From positions 76,329 through 140,328 of the forward strand of contig NZ_LT828545.1 in the NCBI RefSeq assembly GCF_900170035.1: a stretch of DNA of 64,000 bases. The letters run 5' to 3'. Shown here piece after piece: positions 17,171 to 27,200 of the stretch (position 1 is the stretch's first letter; each line of letters starts with the position of its first letter). Both the position numbers and the translations under genes were made by a program. The notes beneath the pieces were generated by a model. That model had not been told where the DNA came from, searched no databases, and worked only from the letters and a program-made list of their open reading frames with translations. The DNA comes from Desulfamplus magnetovallimortis. Its GTDB lineage: Bacteria > Desulfobacterota > Desulfobacteria > Desulfobacterales > Desulfobacteraceae.

Positions 17171-19696
17171 TCACACCATATAATCCGTCTCAAGGTTAAT
17201 GCTGTTATACGCTGCCATGGTAACAGGATTCAATGCCTTGACTGTAAATTTACCCTCAAAATTCATCTGCATTTTCAAGGTCAGGCGAATCTGCTCACCC
17301 CTTTTGATGAACACGGTTCCTGTGGTTGGATTGACAACACCACCAGCCTTTGCCTCTCCCACCACATTGCCCTTTTTGTCATGGGCCTCCACCAGAATCT
17401 CAAGGTCAGAACCGGCCGAGAAGAGATCTCCTGCCACCATGATATCAATAACAGGAAAACGGACGCTGATCTTTTTTGCCCCATTCTTGTAGGAGATGAC
17501 AACGGATTGGGGTTCATTATCAGCATCATTTTTATTTTCCCCGTTCAAAGAGAGGGTAAGCACCGGAACAATGGCTTCCTGCAATGATGCACCCCCATGA
17601 AAATAGATAAGCCCATCACGGTACGGAGCCATGCTTTTGGGGCCTGCAATACTTGAATAATCACCACGAATACCAAGCTTTTCTGCTGGAATCAAAAAAT
17701 TATAGAAATCTTCAGACCCTTTACCCATCATGCAGCGATCATGGACATTGAGCCAGTCACCCTGGGGTTTACTGCAAACATCCCCTGCTTCGGAATAGGT
17801 GTTGAGGAAAAAACCATGATCTGTGGCAATCACCACATCCTGAAATCCCATTTTTTCCAGCTTATGAATGGCCACACGAATGCGTTTTAAGGTATCATGA
17901 ATCAACCCAATGGTAGTTTCCGGATTGGATTCCATGTGGTTGTCAATATCCACACTGCGAAGCACCAGAAGCTCCACACTTTCAGGGATTGTTTTTTTGG
18001 AATTGATAAAATCAGCAAGCTTCATCTCATTGAACCGCTGGCCAAATCGTTTTTTGAACACCTCCATCCGCTTGCTCACGTTGGGTATCTCAACATCCTC
18101 AAACATGGGGATAATGCCCTTATCCCCTTTTTTAAGACTCAAAGCCGTGCCAGCACCAGGCAGAAGGCTTGCCATGCCAACAGGCGTGATGGTGGGAAAT
18201 GCGGCACATGCAGCTTTAAGATCAACCTGGCCATTTTCTGAAAGCTGCTTTTCCAGCTCAACCCCAAGCTCGTACCGAAGGGCATCAATGAGCAGATAGG
18301 CAACCCGGTGTCCGCTGACCATTAATTTAGGGGCAATCAACTTGTCAAAAACATCCATGTTATGCAGCATGGCACCCGGGGGCCACCCCTCTTTTTCTAA
18401 GTGTCTGATAAAGATGGTCTGAACCTTGTCCACTAGACCACGGTATCGTAACCGTGCATGATCAATCACACCCGCCATTATGTCGGTGTTATCAATGTAA
18501 TCGGAAACAGACTGCTCAAACTCACGCTGGAGGCGATCTGCTTCACGCAAGCCGGTTAAATAAAAATCAATTATAGCTCCCATATTTGCAGAGTGTCTGC
18601 CAAGTGCCCGCAGAAGATCATCGCAGGATGTAACAAGTTGAAGGGCAGAAGAGACAAGCCCCCATTGGGCCTGACTTTCACCCTTTCCCACCCATACGGT
18701 TTTGGAGTGCCTCTCAATTATCAGACGGGTTTTGTCCCTGTTGTTCTTGATGATTGAATCAATGCCCTGTTTTAAGAAAGTACGCTCTTCAAAGGGGAAT
18801 GTGTCTCTGTCACCCAGATCCTTGATATCAGAGCAGAGCAAGGGCAGATCCAGAGCCTTTTCAATGGTCTCAGCCCTGTCAATATAGGTTGTCTGGGTGC
18901 GAAGATCGTTTCTGAGTCCATCGCACAGGTCAAAAACCAGTGACTTTGCCTCCTTGGGGGCACAGGGCACATCTGATAACCCTTGTGGTAAATCACCTGG
19001 AAAATCAAATGCAAATTCACTGAAGAGCAGAAACCGCCACAACTCGTCAGCAATGGCAGCCCATGATTTTATATCTGTTTTCAGTTTCAAGCCAAGGCAA
19101 ACCATGACAAGGTCTGATGCTTCACTGAGCCATGATTTCTGTCTTTTCAGTTTTGCCATCTCGCCCCCATCAGGAGAGAGCAGAACCAACAAGATGTCCC
19201 GTGCAGATTCCTTATTTAGAAGTGCCCTGAGATTGGGCCATTTTTTTCCGCTGCCAACGGCATCAATTACAGCAAAACCCGGATTTGGATCATTATCAAA
19301 TATTTTCCGAATCTCTGTGGCGTGGTCAGGTTTGGCTTTGATACAAAGATCCATATATCCGTCACCGTCACCTTCCGGAAATATGGTGCCGCAGGCCGTA
19401 TAGATGGAGAAGGGGTCGTGCTGTCTCTCTTCATCTGTCATGGGTTTCTTTACGGGAATATAGACGACCATCCCCTTTACCTGGGGGTTATTTTCTCCAA
19501 GCTGTTTGAATGTGGAAAGTGCAGCTTCACGGCTCTCGATACTGCTTTGTGATGCGTCAACCACCTTTATATGCTCATCAGCAAGTTCCAGGCAGACATC
19601 CCGATATCTGCCATCGGGATCATAGACCGTCAGAACCCCTTTTTTCTGGAGACGTGGGAGCAGAGTCTGTGTTTGAATAAATTGTGCAATACTCAT
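17171..19696 (-). CDS. pglZ: BREX alkaline-phosphatase-like protein PglZ
   Basis: 841 residues, the usual PglZ size. The PglZ domain (alkaline phosphatase superfamily) is visible in the second half: YLLIDALRYELGVELEKQL, FPTITPVGMASLLPGA, KKGDKGIIPMFEDV and the metal-binding IATDHGFFLN. A C-terminal beta-rich region with EAIVPVLTLSLNGE follows. PglZ is a core BREX component needed, with PglX, for host-DNA methylation and phage exclusion. It starts three bases after the pglX stop, so the pair is translationally linked. A toxin-antitoxin module separates it from brxL. Confidence 0.93.
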   Translation of the reverse strand: MSIAQFIQTQTLLPRLQKKGVLTVYDPDGRYRDVCLELADEHIKVVDASQSSIESREAALSTFKQLGENNPQVKGMVVYIPVKKPMTDEERQHDPFSIYTACGTIFPEGDGDGYMDLCIKAKPDHATEIRKIFDNDPNPGFAVIDAVGSGKKWPNLRALLNKESARDILLVLLSPDGGEMAKLKRQKSWLSEASDLVMVCLGLKLKTDIKSWAAIADELWRFLLFSEFAFDFPGDLPQGLSDVPCAPKEAKSLVFDLCDGLRNDLRTQTTYIDRAETIEKALDLPLLCSDIKDLGDRDTFPFEERTFLKQGIDSIIKNNRDKTRLIIERHSKTVWVGKGESQAQWGLVSSALQLVTSCDDLLRALGRHSANMGAIIDFYLTGLREADRLQREFEQSVSDYIDNTDIMAGVIDHARLRYRGLVDKVQTIFIRHLEKEGWPPGAMLHNMDVFDKLIAPKLMVSGHRVAYLLIDALRYELGVELEKQLSENGQVDLKAACAAFPTITPVGMASLLPGAGTALSLKKGDKGIIPMFEDVEIPNVSKRMEVFKKRFGQRFNEMKLADFINSKKTIPESVELLVLRSVDIDNHMESNPETTIGLIHDTLKRIRVAIHKLEKMGFQDVVIATDHGFFLNTYSEAGDVCSKPQGDWLNVHDRCMMGKGSEDFYNFLIPAEKLGIRGDYSSIAGPKSMAPYRDGLIYFHGGASLQEAIVPVLTLSLNGENKNDADNEPQSVVISYKNGAKKISVRFPVIDIMVAGDLFSAGSDLEILVEAHDKKGNVVGEAKAGGVVNPTTGTVFIKRGEQIRLTLKMQMNFEGKFTVKALNPVTMAAYNSINLETDYMV

Positions 19697-19699
19697 GGG

Positions 19700-22600
19700 T
19701 CAGGAGTCCTTTTGTTTTGCCTTTTTACGCCTTTTTTTCTTTGGCTTTTCAGGTGGTTCTTCATACAGATCTTCAAGATCATGGGCAATGGCAAGGGATT
19801 TGTCTGTTCTGCATTTTTCCGTTACCCGTTCCGGCCATATGCTGTAGGCAAGGTGTGCCCAGTCATAATCGCCTTTTTCCAGCTTTTCCCAGGTCTCCTT
19901 TAACTTTTTCTGCCAGGTTTTGTGCTGGAAGAGTTTCCATAATGGGGATGCTGTGATTTGTACGCCGTCGTTCAGGTTGGGTTTCCAGAACTTGGCGATG
20001 CGGAGGAGTTCGTCCCTGAAATCTTTCAGTTCCGCTTCCAGATCGGTGAACTTGGTCAACTCTTTTTCCTCGCTGGTGGTGCGGTCGGACTTACTACGAA
20101 GATCTTTCAGATCGTTAGATACATTTTTGAGATTGGGTTCTACAAAATCGTTGACGCAGGTGTAGAGAGTTTCACCAGAAATTTTCGGATAATAAACCCA
20201 AAGAGTATAACCTTCTGAAATCGTAGATAATGGCCAATAGATGGGAGCACTTCGACGGCTCTTGCTGTAGGTTTTCAGATGCTGACTAAAGCAGTCTCTT
20301 TGCAGCCAACGTTGTATGTCAGTCGAGACCTCTACTTTTACATGGGATAAGACTTTCTCAACAAGGTGAGCAAGATCGTTGGGATGGTTCACATCTTCCG
20401 GCAGAATTCCACAATGTTTTAAAAATGGGTCATCGTTTTCGGGAAGCATTCCCGGGCTGATGGATGGTAATGGATCAAAGGGTTCCGGTTCTGCCGGCAT
20501 TGACCGTTCCCCGGTGGCAAGTCGAATATCAAAACGGCCAAAAATTACACCTAAGCTCCAACTCAAAATAGAGTCTATTTGATCCTTATCCAATGGAGCA
20601 ACAGTCTCCCCGTCCCCATCTTCCAGGTCATTTTTCTCATGTTCATCTGTTTTCTGACCTTGCAAGGCGGCTAAACGGTCTTTTTCTGAAAAGCCATACA
20701 GATCAAAGGCAATCTCATCAATCTCTTTTTGAATAGCCGCCAACTTGCGTTCAATCTCTGAAGGAACAAAATGACTTTGTCGGGTCAGCAACGCTTCCGG
20801 CAAAAAAAAGGCATGGGAGGTTTCTTCCGTAGTATCCAAAGATCGCTTAACAGACCATGCACGACGTGCCAAGTCAGCAAGTTGTTTTTCCTGATCGGAT
20901 GTTAAAATAGGAAGCGGTGTTTTCTTAATGACCCCAACTTCATATGAACGTGCCGCCGCATCGGCAGCAGCTAATTGAAGTGACACAAGTAATCCGAATG
21001 CTTTATTATTCATTAAACTCAGTAATGCTAACAAGGCATTGCTTGCGTTATCCTCTACAAATGCAGCCGGACCTTTATGACCAAAAATGCAATTTCGAGG
21101 CATAGCCCGTAAACCAAATCCACTCGTTGTACGCAATGGCCAAGTGAGTCCGGGTCGGAGGTATAAAGCAGTATTCTGAGGGCGCGAAAGTAATTTTCCC
21201 GATCTTTTATCGAATAAATTTCGAATTTCTTTTCCTTCATATTTCCAATTTACCGTCAAATACACATCCGAGTAAAATGGCGAATATGCTCCACCTTTGG
21301 CAAAATCTTTCCAGCCTTTTCCAGACTGCTCCCACCAGGTTCGCACAAATCGAAAATCCTCTGCGGTTGCAAGACCTTGACTGGCGGTTCGTTTTTCTGA
21401 TTCAAATGCTGGAAATTTTTCAAACACAGCTCTTACGGAATCACTGACCCAATAGGCGAAGGGTGCTCCCGGAACCGCGAGGAAGGAATCCGATGCGACC
21501 TGGAAAACTCGGTTGCCATCCTTCCCATACCGGAAAGCATCACAGGAAGCGGGCAAGTTCTCCGCTTTGTCTTTGTTGGCGAGCAGGCGGAGAAATGAGG
21601 TTTTGACGGATGTTTTGACAGGGGGCTGGTCATCGGTTTTGGCCGCAGTTTTATCTGATTGTTTGACCAGCACATAGGCGGCAGCTTCCACCATGGCATC
21701 ATCCATTACGCCATAGCCCAGATCGGCCATGACCTCTGGTTTGCCTGTCCCCAACACCACCTGTTCACGCCATTTTTGGAAACTGGAAAGAAAAAAGCAG
21801 GTGCGGGATGTAATCGCCCCAATACGTCCGCCGGAGCGGAGAAGAGCCAGGCCACGCTCAACAAAGATAGCGAGTAAATCATTTTTGCTGCACGGATATG
21901 CTTTGGAAAGGGGTTGCTTGCTGTTTGCCGCCAAAGCTCCGAAGGGCGGATTCATCAAGACCACATCAAATTTTTCATTACAAAGATCAATCAGTCGCAA
22001 CCCCTGCAAGGCATCTTCTGCATACAAATGACCTTGATAAGAGGAAAGCCCTGCCGTTGAAAAAGTGCGGAGTGCCTTACGCAAACGCTTTTCTGCGGAT
22101 TCCCATTGCTGAATATCTTCTTGTTTGAACAGGCCGCCATGTTCACCGAATATTTTTTTTATTAGGCGAGGAAGCTCGGTCTCCGCTTTTAAAATGATGC
22201 CTTGTTCTGGCATTCTGTCAAGAAGTGTCAATGTTTGATCAAACAGTTCTGCATCGAGATCATCCAGGTTATTTATAAATTGATCCCGCAATTCAGACTC
22301 CCTGGGAGGTGCAACTGCCGGAACCACATTCCCCTGACCAATGAGCGGTCGGTTTTGAGCTTTAACATCAGCGTCATGCCAGGCTCGCTGTGCACGCAGC
22401 CAAAGTGCCAATGAAGCGATCTGAGCGGCACGGGGATCAATGTCCACACCGTAAATATTGTGCTCAATAATGAGTTTTGGCACATCCAGCAGATAGTCAT
22501 GGCGGTTGGCATAGGTTTTACAGAGTGGTTTTAGCCCTTGATCCGATGAAGTGGAAATGTTCAATGAACCTGCACCGTGCTCCTGTTCCCATTCCCATGC

Positions 22601-23545
22601 TTCGTGGTAAATGTCCAGAAACAAATCAAAGGCATATAAACCAAAGTGCATTGAGCCGCAGGCCGGGTCTAACAATCTTAATGTTCGCGGATCTCTTGGA
22701 TTGCCTGAGCCTTCCAGATTTTCATCGTGTTTAACCATCAGATAGCGACAACGGTGTCTCAAAGATGTTTTATCACCAAGGGCATCCACCCATAGTCGCC
22801 CAAGGGTGTTGTCTGTCAAAAACTCCACCACATAACGAGGGGTAAAAAACTGATTCCTGACAGCAAGTTCCCTGCTGTTGCGGGGTGCCTGGGAAGCATC
22901 CCGCATCTTTTTTCGCTCTTCTTTGGAGTTGAAATATTGATAAATCCACCCGATGGTCTCATCTTCAGCCCAAAGCTTTTCAATATCTGGATGGTTTATA
23001 AGATCAAGCAGTTCCAGTAATTTGGACTCCTTGGGAAAGAGTCGCCCCTGTGGTGAAAACCTGTCAAACAGCACCTTTAAATCCAGGGAAAACTCATCAA
23101 AAATACTGAAGATATAATGCCTGTAAGCATCCCCTGACTCACCCAGAGCTGATCCCGCCATATAGGAGTAAAGCTGAAATCCCTGGGACTGATACCCCTT
23201 GCCAATGGATTCCATTAAAATACCACGGGCTTCAGCCATGCGGAGAGCTGCCATGCGGTTGAGGATTGTAAACGCCTGCTCACGGACAATTCGGGAGAGT
23301 ACCTCTTTTTTTCCTGAACCTGGGGTTGTGGCAAGATAGTGCTCCATGGTTTCCCGCAGGATTCCTGCGGTTTCCCTTCCGGCATCGTCAAGGAAATTGA
23401 GATTGGAAAGCTTGGAAACCTCTCCTGTCTCCGGGTTCAAACCGAACTCATTTTGAAGCTGCCTTGTAAATTCGTCACTTAATAGAGTTCTTGCATCAGT
23501 TACAAAACGCTGGAGCCTGTTGCGGGTGGTCTGATCAAATGCCAT
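19700..23545 (-). CDS. pglX: BREX adenine-specific DNA methyltransferase PglX
   Basis: 1281 residues. The N-terminal helical region (RNRLQRFVTDARTLLSDEF) and RNQFFTPRYVVEFLTDNTLGRLW lead to the N6-adenine methyltransferase core: SAM motif LLDPACGSMHFGLYAFDLF and the catalytic NPPF at residues 532-535, followed by SRTCFFLSSFQKW. The C-terminal half should be the target-recognition and partner-binding part. In BREX, PglX methylates one strand of a non-palindromic hexamer so that host DNA is spared. The TGs and stop positions show one intact frame; no phase-variable homopolymer tract stands out. It sits between the brnTA insertion and pglZ. Confidence 0.93.
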   Translation of the reverse strand: MAFDQTTRNRLQRFVTDARTLLSDEFTRQLQNEFGLNPETGEVSKLSNLNFLDDAGRETAGILRETMEHYLATTPGSGKKEVLSRIVREQAFTILNRMAALRMAEARGILMESIGKGYQSQGFQLYSYMAGSALGESGDAYRHYIFSIFDEFSLDLKVLFDRFSPQGRLFPKESKLLELLDLINHPDIEKLWAEDETIGWIYQYFNSKEERKKMRDASQAPRNSRELAVRNQFFTPRYVVEFLTDNTLGRLWVDALGDKTSLRHRCRYLMVKHDENLEGSGNPRDPRTLRLLDPACGSMHFGLYAFDLFLDIYHEAWEWEQEHGAGSLNISTSSDQGLKPLCKTYANRHDYLLDVPKLIIEHNIYGVDIDPRAAQIASLALWLRAQRAWHDADVKAQNRPLIGQGNVVPAVAPPRESELRDQFINNLDDLDAELFDQTLTLLDRMPEQGIILKAETELPRLIKKIFGEHGGLFKQEDIQQWESAEKRLRKALRTFSTAGLSSYQGHLYAEDALQGLRLIDLCNEKFDVVLMNPPFGALAANSKQPLSKAYPCSKNDLLAIFVERGLALLRSGGRIGAITSRTCFFLSSFQKWREQVVLGTGKPEVMADLGYGVMDDAMVEAAAYVLVKQSDKTAAKTDDQPPVKTSVKTSFLRLLANKDKAENLPASCDAFRYGKDGNRVFQVASDSFLAVPGAPFAYWVSDSVRAVFEKFPAFESEKRTASQGLATAEDFRFVRTWWEQSGKGWKDFAKGGAYSPFYSDVYLTVNWKYEGKEIRNLFDKRSGKLLSRPQNTALYLRPGLTWPLRTTSGFGLRAMPRNCIFGHKGPAAFVEDNASNALLALLSLMNNKAFGLLVSLQLAAADAAARSYEVGVIKKTPLPILTSDQEKQLADLARRAWSVKRSLDTTEETSHAFFLPEALLTRQSHFVPSEIERKLAAIQKEIDEIAFDLYGFSEKDRLAALQGQKTDEHEKNDLEDGDGETVAPLDKDQIDSILSWSLGVIFGRFDIRLATGERSMPAEPEPFDPLPSISPGMLPENDDPFLKHCGILPEDVNHPNDLAHLVEKVLSHVKVEVSTDIQRWLQRDCFSQHLKTYSKSRRSAPIYWPLSTISEGYTLWVYYPKISGETLYTCVNDFVEPNLKNVSNDLKDLRSKSDRTTSEEKELTKFTDLEAELKDFRDELLRIAKFWKPNLNDGVQITASPLWKLFQHKTWQKKLKETWEKLEKGDYDWAHLAYSIWPERVTEKCRTDKSLAIAHDLEDLYEEPPEKPKKKRRKKAKQKDS

Positions 23546-23621
23546 ATGATTTTAATCCTGAATGTTATTCTGTTTTGTTATCTTCAGAAATATTCCTGCA
23601 TAATAATGTAGGGGAAACCGT

Positions 23622-23888
23622 TCACTTTGAATTTACATACTCTTGAAGAATATTATTAATTTCAGTTTGCCAACCTTTACCACGGGCCTTGAAAAAATCT
23701 ACAATTTCACTATTCAGTCGAATAGTGAGCTGTTTTTTGGGATTGGTTTTTGGTATGCGTCCACGCTTTGGTAATGCATCCAATAGCTCTTTGGGTAAGA
23801 CTTCGGATACCGGACGCATGTTCTTGAAATCTTCGGAAGTCAACTCCCTGACTTCACCGTCATTATCGATCAATGGTTGCCTGCTCAT
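23622..23888 (-). CDS. brnA: BrnA-family antitoxin
   Basis: 88 residues, ending with the BrnA pattern KKQLTIRLNSEIVDFFKARGKGWQTEINNILQEYV, a ribbon-helix-helix DNA-binding domain; the N-terminal half (VRELTSEDFKNMRPVSEVLP) would wrap the toxin. The gene overlaps the brnT toxin gene by 26 bases. BrnA normally represses the pair and blocks BrnT. The module lies between brxC and pglX. Confidence 0.9.
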   Translation of the reverse strand: MSRQPLIDNDGEVRELTSEDFKNMRPVSEVLPKELLDALPKRGRIPKTNPKKQLTIRLNSEIVDFFKARGKGWQTEINNILQEYVNSK

Positions 23889-24141
23889 ATCTTTTTACCT
23901 CCCGTGAATTGGCTTTCCTGAAGCTGATGACCCTGATTCCGCCATGAACAGGCGTAAAACAGAGAATGTGCAATCTCTTATGAAGATAGATTGTGGCGAC
24001 AAACCGTGTCTCTGGGTAATCCTTTCGTACATCTTCAATAATCTGTGCTGTACTCCAATCCAGGTCTGCTGCCTGTTCAAAAGAGAGGTTGCGATTATCA
24101 ATATTCCATTTGTTTTTGTCTGAATCATATTCAATCTTCAT
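23863..24141 (-). CDS. brnT: BrnT-family ribonuclease toxin
   Basis: 92 residues with the BrnT (RelE-like fold) signatures: EYDSDKNKWNIDNRNLSFEQAADLDW at the start, ETRFVATIYLHKRLHILCFTPVHGGIRVISFRKANSREVKRYEQA at the end. BrnT cleaves RNA and stops translation until BrnA binds it. The ATG lies only a few bases after a strong -10 box and has no Shine-Dalgarno sequence, so translation may be leaderless. Insertion between two core BREX genes on the same strand suggests it stabilises the operon. Confidence 0.9.
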   Translation of the reverse strand: MKIEYDSDKNKWNIDNRNLSFEQAADLDWSTAQIIEDVRKDYPETRFVATIYLHKRLHILCFTPVHGGIRVISFRKANSREVKRYEQATIDR

Positions 24142-24151
24142 AAGTATATTT

Positions 24152-24180
24152 ATTGTAGGGAGAACAAATCAGAGCGTCAA
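24152..24180 (-). promoter_or_regulatory. Promoter of brnTA within the BREX operon
   Basis: Reading the minus strand, TTGACG (24180-24175), a 17-base spacer and TACAAT (24157-24152) form a near-consensus promoter. Transcription would begin about seven bases later, almost at the brnT ATG (24141). Confidence 0.6.
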
Positions 24181-24220
24181 GGATAAACCAAATAGACAGG
24201 GTAGCCACAGGAAGCTGCCC

Positions 24221-27200
24221 CTAAATAGTGCTAATGCTGATTTCAATATCCTGATAACATGCTGCTTCCTCTTTAAGATCTTGGAAACTTTGTATCAGGT
24301 CATCCACTTGACTGGGTTCAGACAGTGTTGAAGGGATAGAAATGGTTCTGGACAGCTTTGTTCTCTCCTCACCCTCTTTTTTCTTTTTCCCCTTTTCCAG
24401 ACGCCTTTTTTTACGCTCCCTGCCATCCTTTACAATCTTCTCTTTCAGCTCATTGATGTGTGAATTGATATCAAAATCCTGATGAATGAGCTGGTACAGC
24501 CCCTTTAGATCAGGCTCTACCTCTTTAATCAGATCATCCAGACCGGAAAGCACATTGTTCTGCTCCTCCTGGGTAAACTCAACCCATTGGGGTATCTGCA
24601 ACAGAGCCTTTTCCGCATTTTTTATAATCTGCTTCTGGGCTTCCATCATCTCCTGGGCAGCCTTTTTTGCCTGGCTTTGCAGGGAGGTCAAAATGGTGTT
24701 CAGGTCGGCGGCATGTTTATAGAAATCATCCTTGTTTAAGTGATCTCCCAGTTTTGTCAACTCACTTTCCAACTCTTTTTTAAGTGCTCCAGGCACACCT
24801 GAATTGGGAAGTTTTTCAATATCTTTGCGGTGTTCCAGCAGCTCTTTCAAGGTTTTCTCAAGGCCGCTTTCAAGGGCTTTTTTAATCTCATCAGCCCTTC
24901 TCAGGTTTTCATACAAAAGAGAATCTTCTCCGCCAAGCCTCTGGGGTGCATCTGAACCATCGGTCAGAAGCACATCTGTGATCTCCTGGTTCATCTGAAG
25001 TATCTGGTCTCTTCCCGGAAGAGCATATGTGGCCATTTTCTCTGCAAGGGAGCCAAATTTGTGCTGAATTTCAGGAAACGATTTTGTTGTGGCTTTGCTG
25101 ATAACATCTTCCAGGGGGATGATGTTGTCTCCTAAAAGGATTGTCAGCCTTTGAGCAGCACGGGCAAGGATCTCCATGGAGGGACGCTCATCACGGAGGG
25201 ATACGCCAATGGGTTTAAAGGCGTTGTTTGTCTTCAGGGCATCAATTGCCTTTTGACCGTTGACAGTAACTTCATGCCCTGACACCTTTAGTTTTATCTC
25301 ACCTGCCACAAGAAGAGATGCGATAAGATAGCGAAGTGTATCCTGTGACCAGCCAAATGGTGCCTCTGTAAAATGTTCCATGAGCCGTTTGCCATCCACA
25401 GTACCGTTTTTATCTATGTAATCCCGAATGCTTAAAAGTGCTTTATGATCGAATTTTATACTGGGGGTTCCCCCATTCATCTGAACAAGCCCCAATGGGT
25501 CAATCTTGTCTGTTATGGCGGACAGATTACCGATCTTGAGAAATTTTTCCGCCAGAGCGGTTTCTGCACGAACAGATGCCTCCTTGTTCCTGTCAAAGAT
25601 TTGTGCCGCAACTTTTGCAAGATGTTTTTTGGCTGCCTCCAGAACATCCGGATTCAAGCTCTCAACTGCGGTTGACTGGCCCTTGAAGATAAAGGAGCCC
25701 TGGCTTAAACTCCGCTTGATAAGATGTTGCAGTTCACTGATTAACTTGTTGGATCTGTCCACCTGACTTGTGCAGTACTCTTTGACAGACTGATCTGGAT
25801 CGTTTCTGTGACGACGGGCTATCTCCTGGCACTTGAAAATCTCCTTTACCTTGTTATCAATATCAGAGTGGGTTCGCCCCAGAAGGTAGATGATGTATTG
25901 GGAAGATCTATGCCTTGAGTCATCAATGAAGCGTGTTCTGACGGTGTCATAATCCGAAGGTTCCACAAATTCTACTATGGTTTGAATGGTATCCTTATCC
26001 CCTGTGATGGTTGATATCATAGACCCGCTTTGCACCTTTAATCCGGTTCTGACAGAGAGGGATTCGTTTAAACGGGTTGAGGGAAGGGGGCTGAAAGCTG
26101 ATTTTAACGCCTCATTGAAAATTCGACGGGTATCTGCTGTACGCAGGGGTATCTGGGAGCGTTCCTGCTCAATATCATTGAGTTTTTCACTGAAAAAACA
26201 GAGGTTGTTGTCCTGTTCTCCAAAGGGTACAAGGGGATCGTTTATCAGCTCCTGCACTGCTTTTTCCACCTGATCCTTTTTAGAATCGGCATCCACAGAC
26301 GGGTGCATTAAACTTGCCACATTTTGAACGGTAACAGGCAGGTTGCCAAGGATCTGGAGAACGGCAACGGCCTTTGCAATATCCTTATGCAGCTCTGAAT
26401 CGGGAAACCGGATCAACACCTTTTCCACAGCCTGGTGAATATGTGAAAATGCCCTTTGAATGTCCTTTTCAAGGGTCTCATAGAGGGTAACCGTAGTGGC
26501 AAGCCACCCCACCTCTTGATCGACAACCGAGCGTCTGCCCTGGCTGCCCTCTAACAATATATCCTGAATCACCTTTATGGCGGAACGAAGGCCGATACCA
26601 CCGGTTGATTTGGCCAAAGCTCCAAGAAGGTGGAGGAGAATATCAAAATGGGCAGGAAGAAAGGGGTAGAGGTTTATGAAGGTCTTTTTATCAAAATCAA
26701 CACCATAATATTTTGCATCCTCAAGCTTTGTATTGTGGCGTAACGCCTGACCATGTTTATCAAAAATTGCCCCCAGTTCAGCCTCTCCGGTGGAGGATTT
26801 ACCAAGAAGCCTTTTATAGCAGATCTCTTTAATGTCACTGGATTCAAGGTCGATCTGAATGGGAAACCTATCTTTGAGTTTATAGAGATCAGGAGAGTTC
26901 AAGGCAGCGTGGGCATTATCTTCTGTGAGTGTCTGCTGGGCAGTGCCGATGAACCACACCTTGCCGTCACCGATCTGCTTGAGATTTTTGGCAAGGCCAT
27001 CCAGATTGAGGATAAGGTTTTTACGGGACCCCACATACTGCCCCACTTCATCCACAATAAAGATGATATACTGTTTATCCGAGGTTTCCCGGATAATATC
27101 GATCATCTCCTGGACACGCTCGTTTTCAAAGCGGATAATGGTGCTTGTCTCTGTTGAAAATGAGGTCTCATCCTTGAAAATATTGGGATACATCCGGTGG

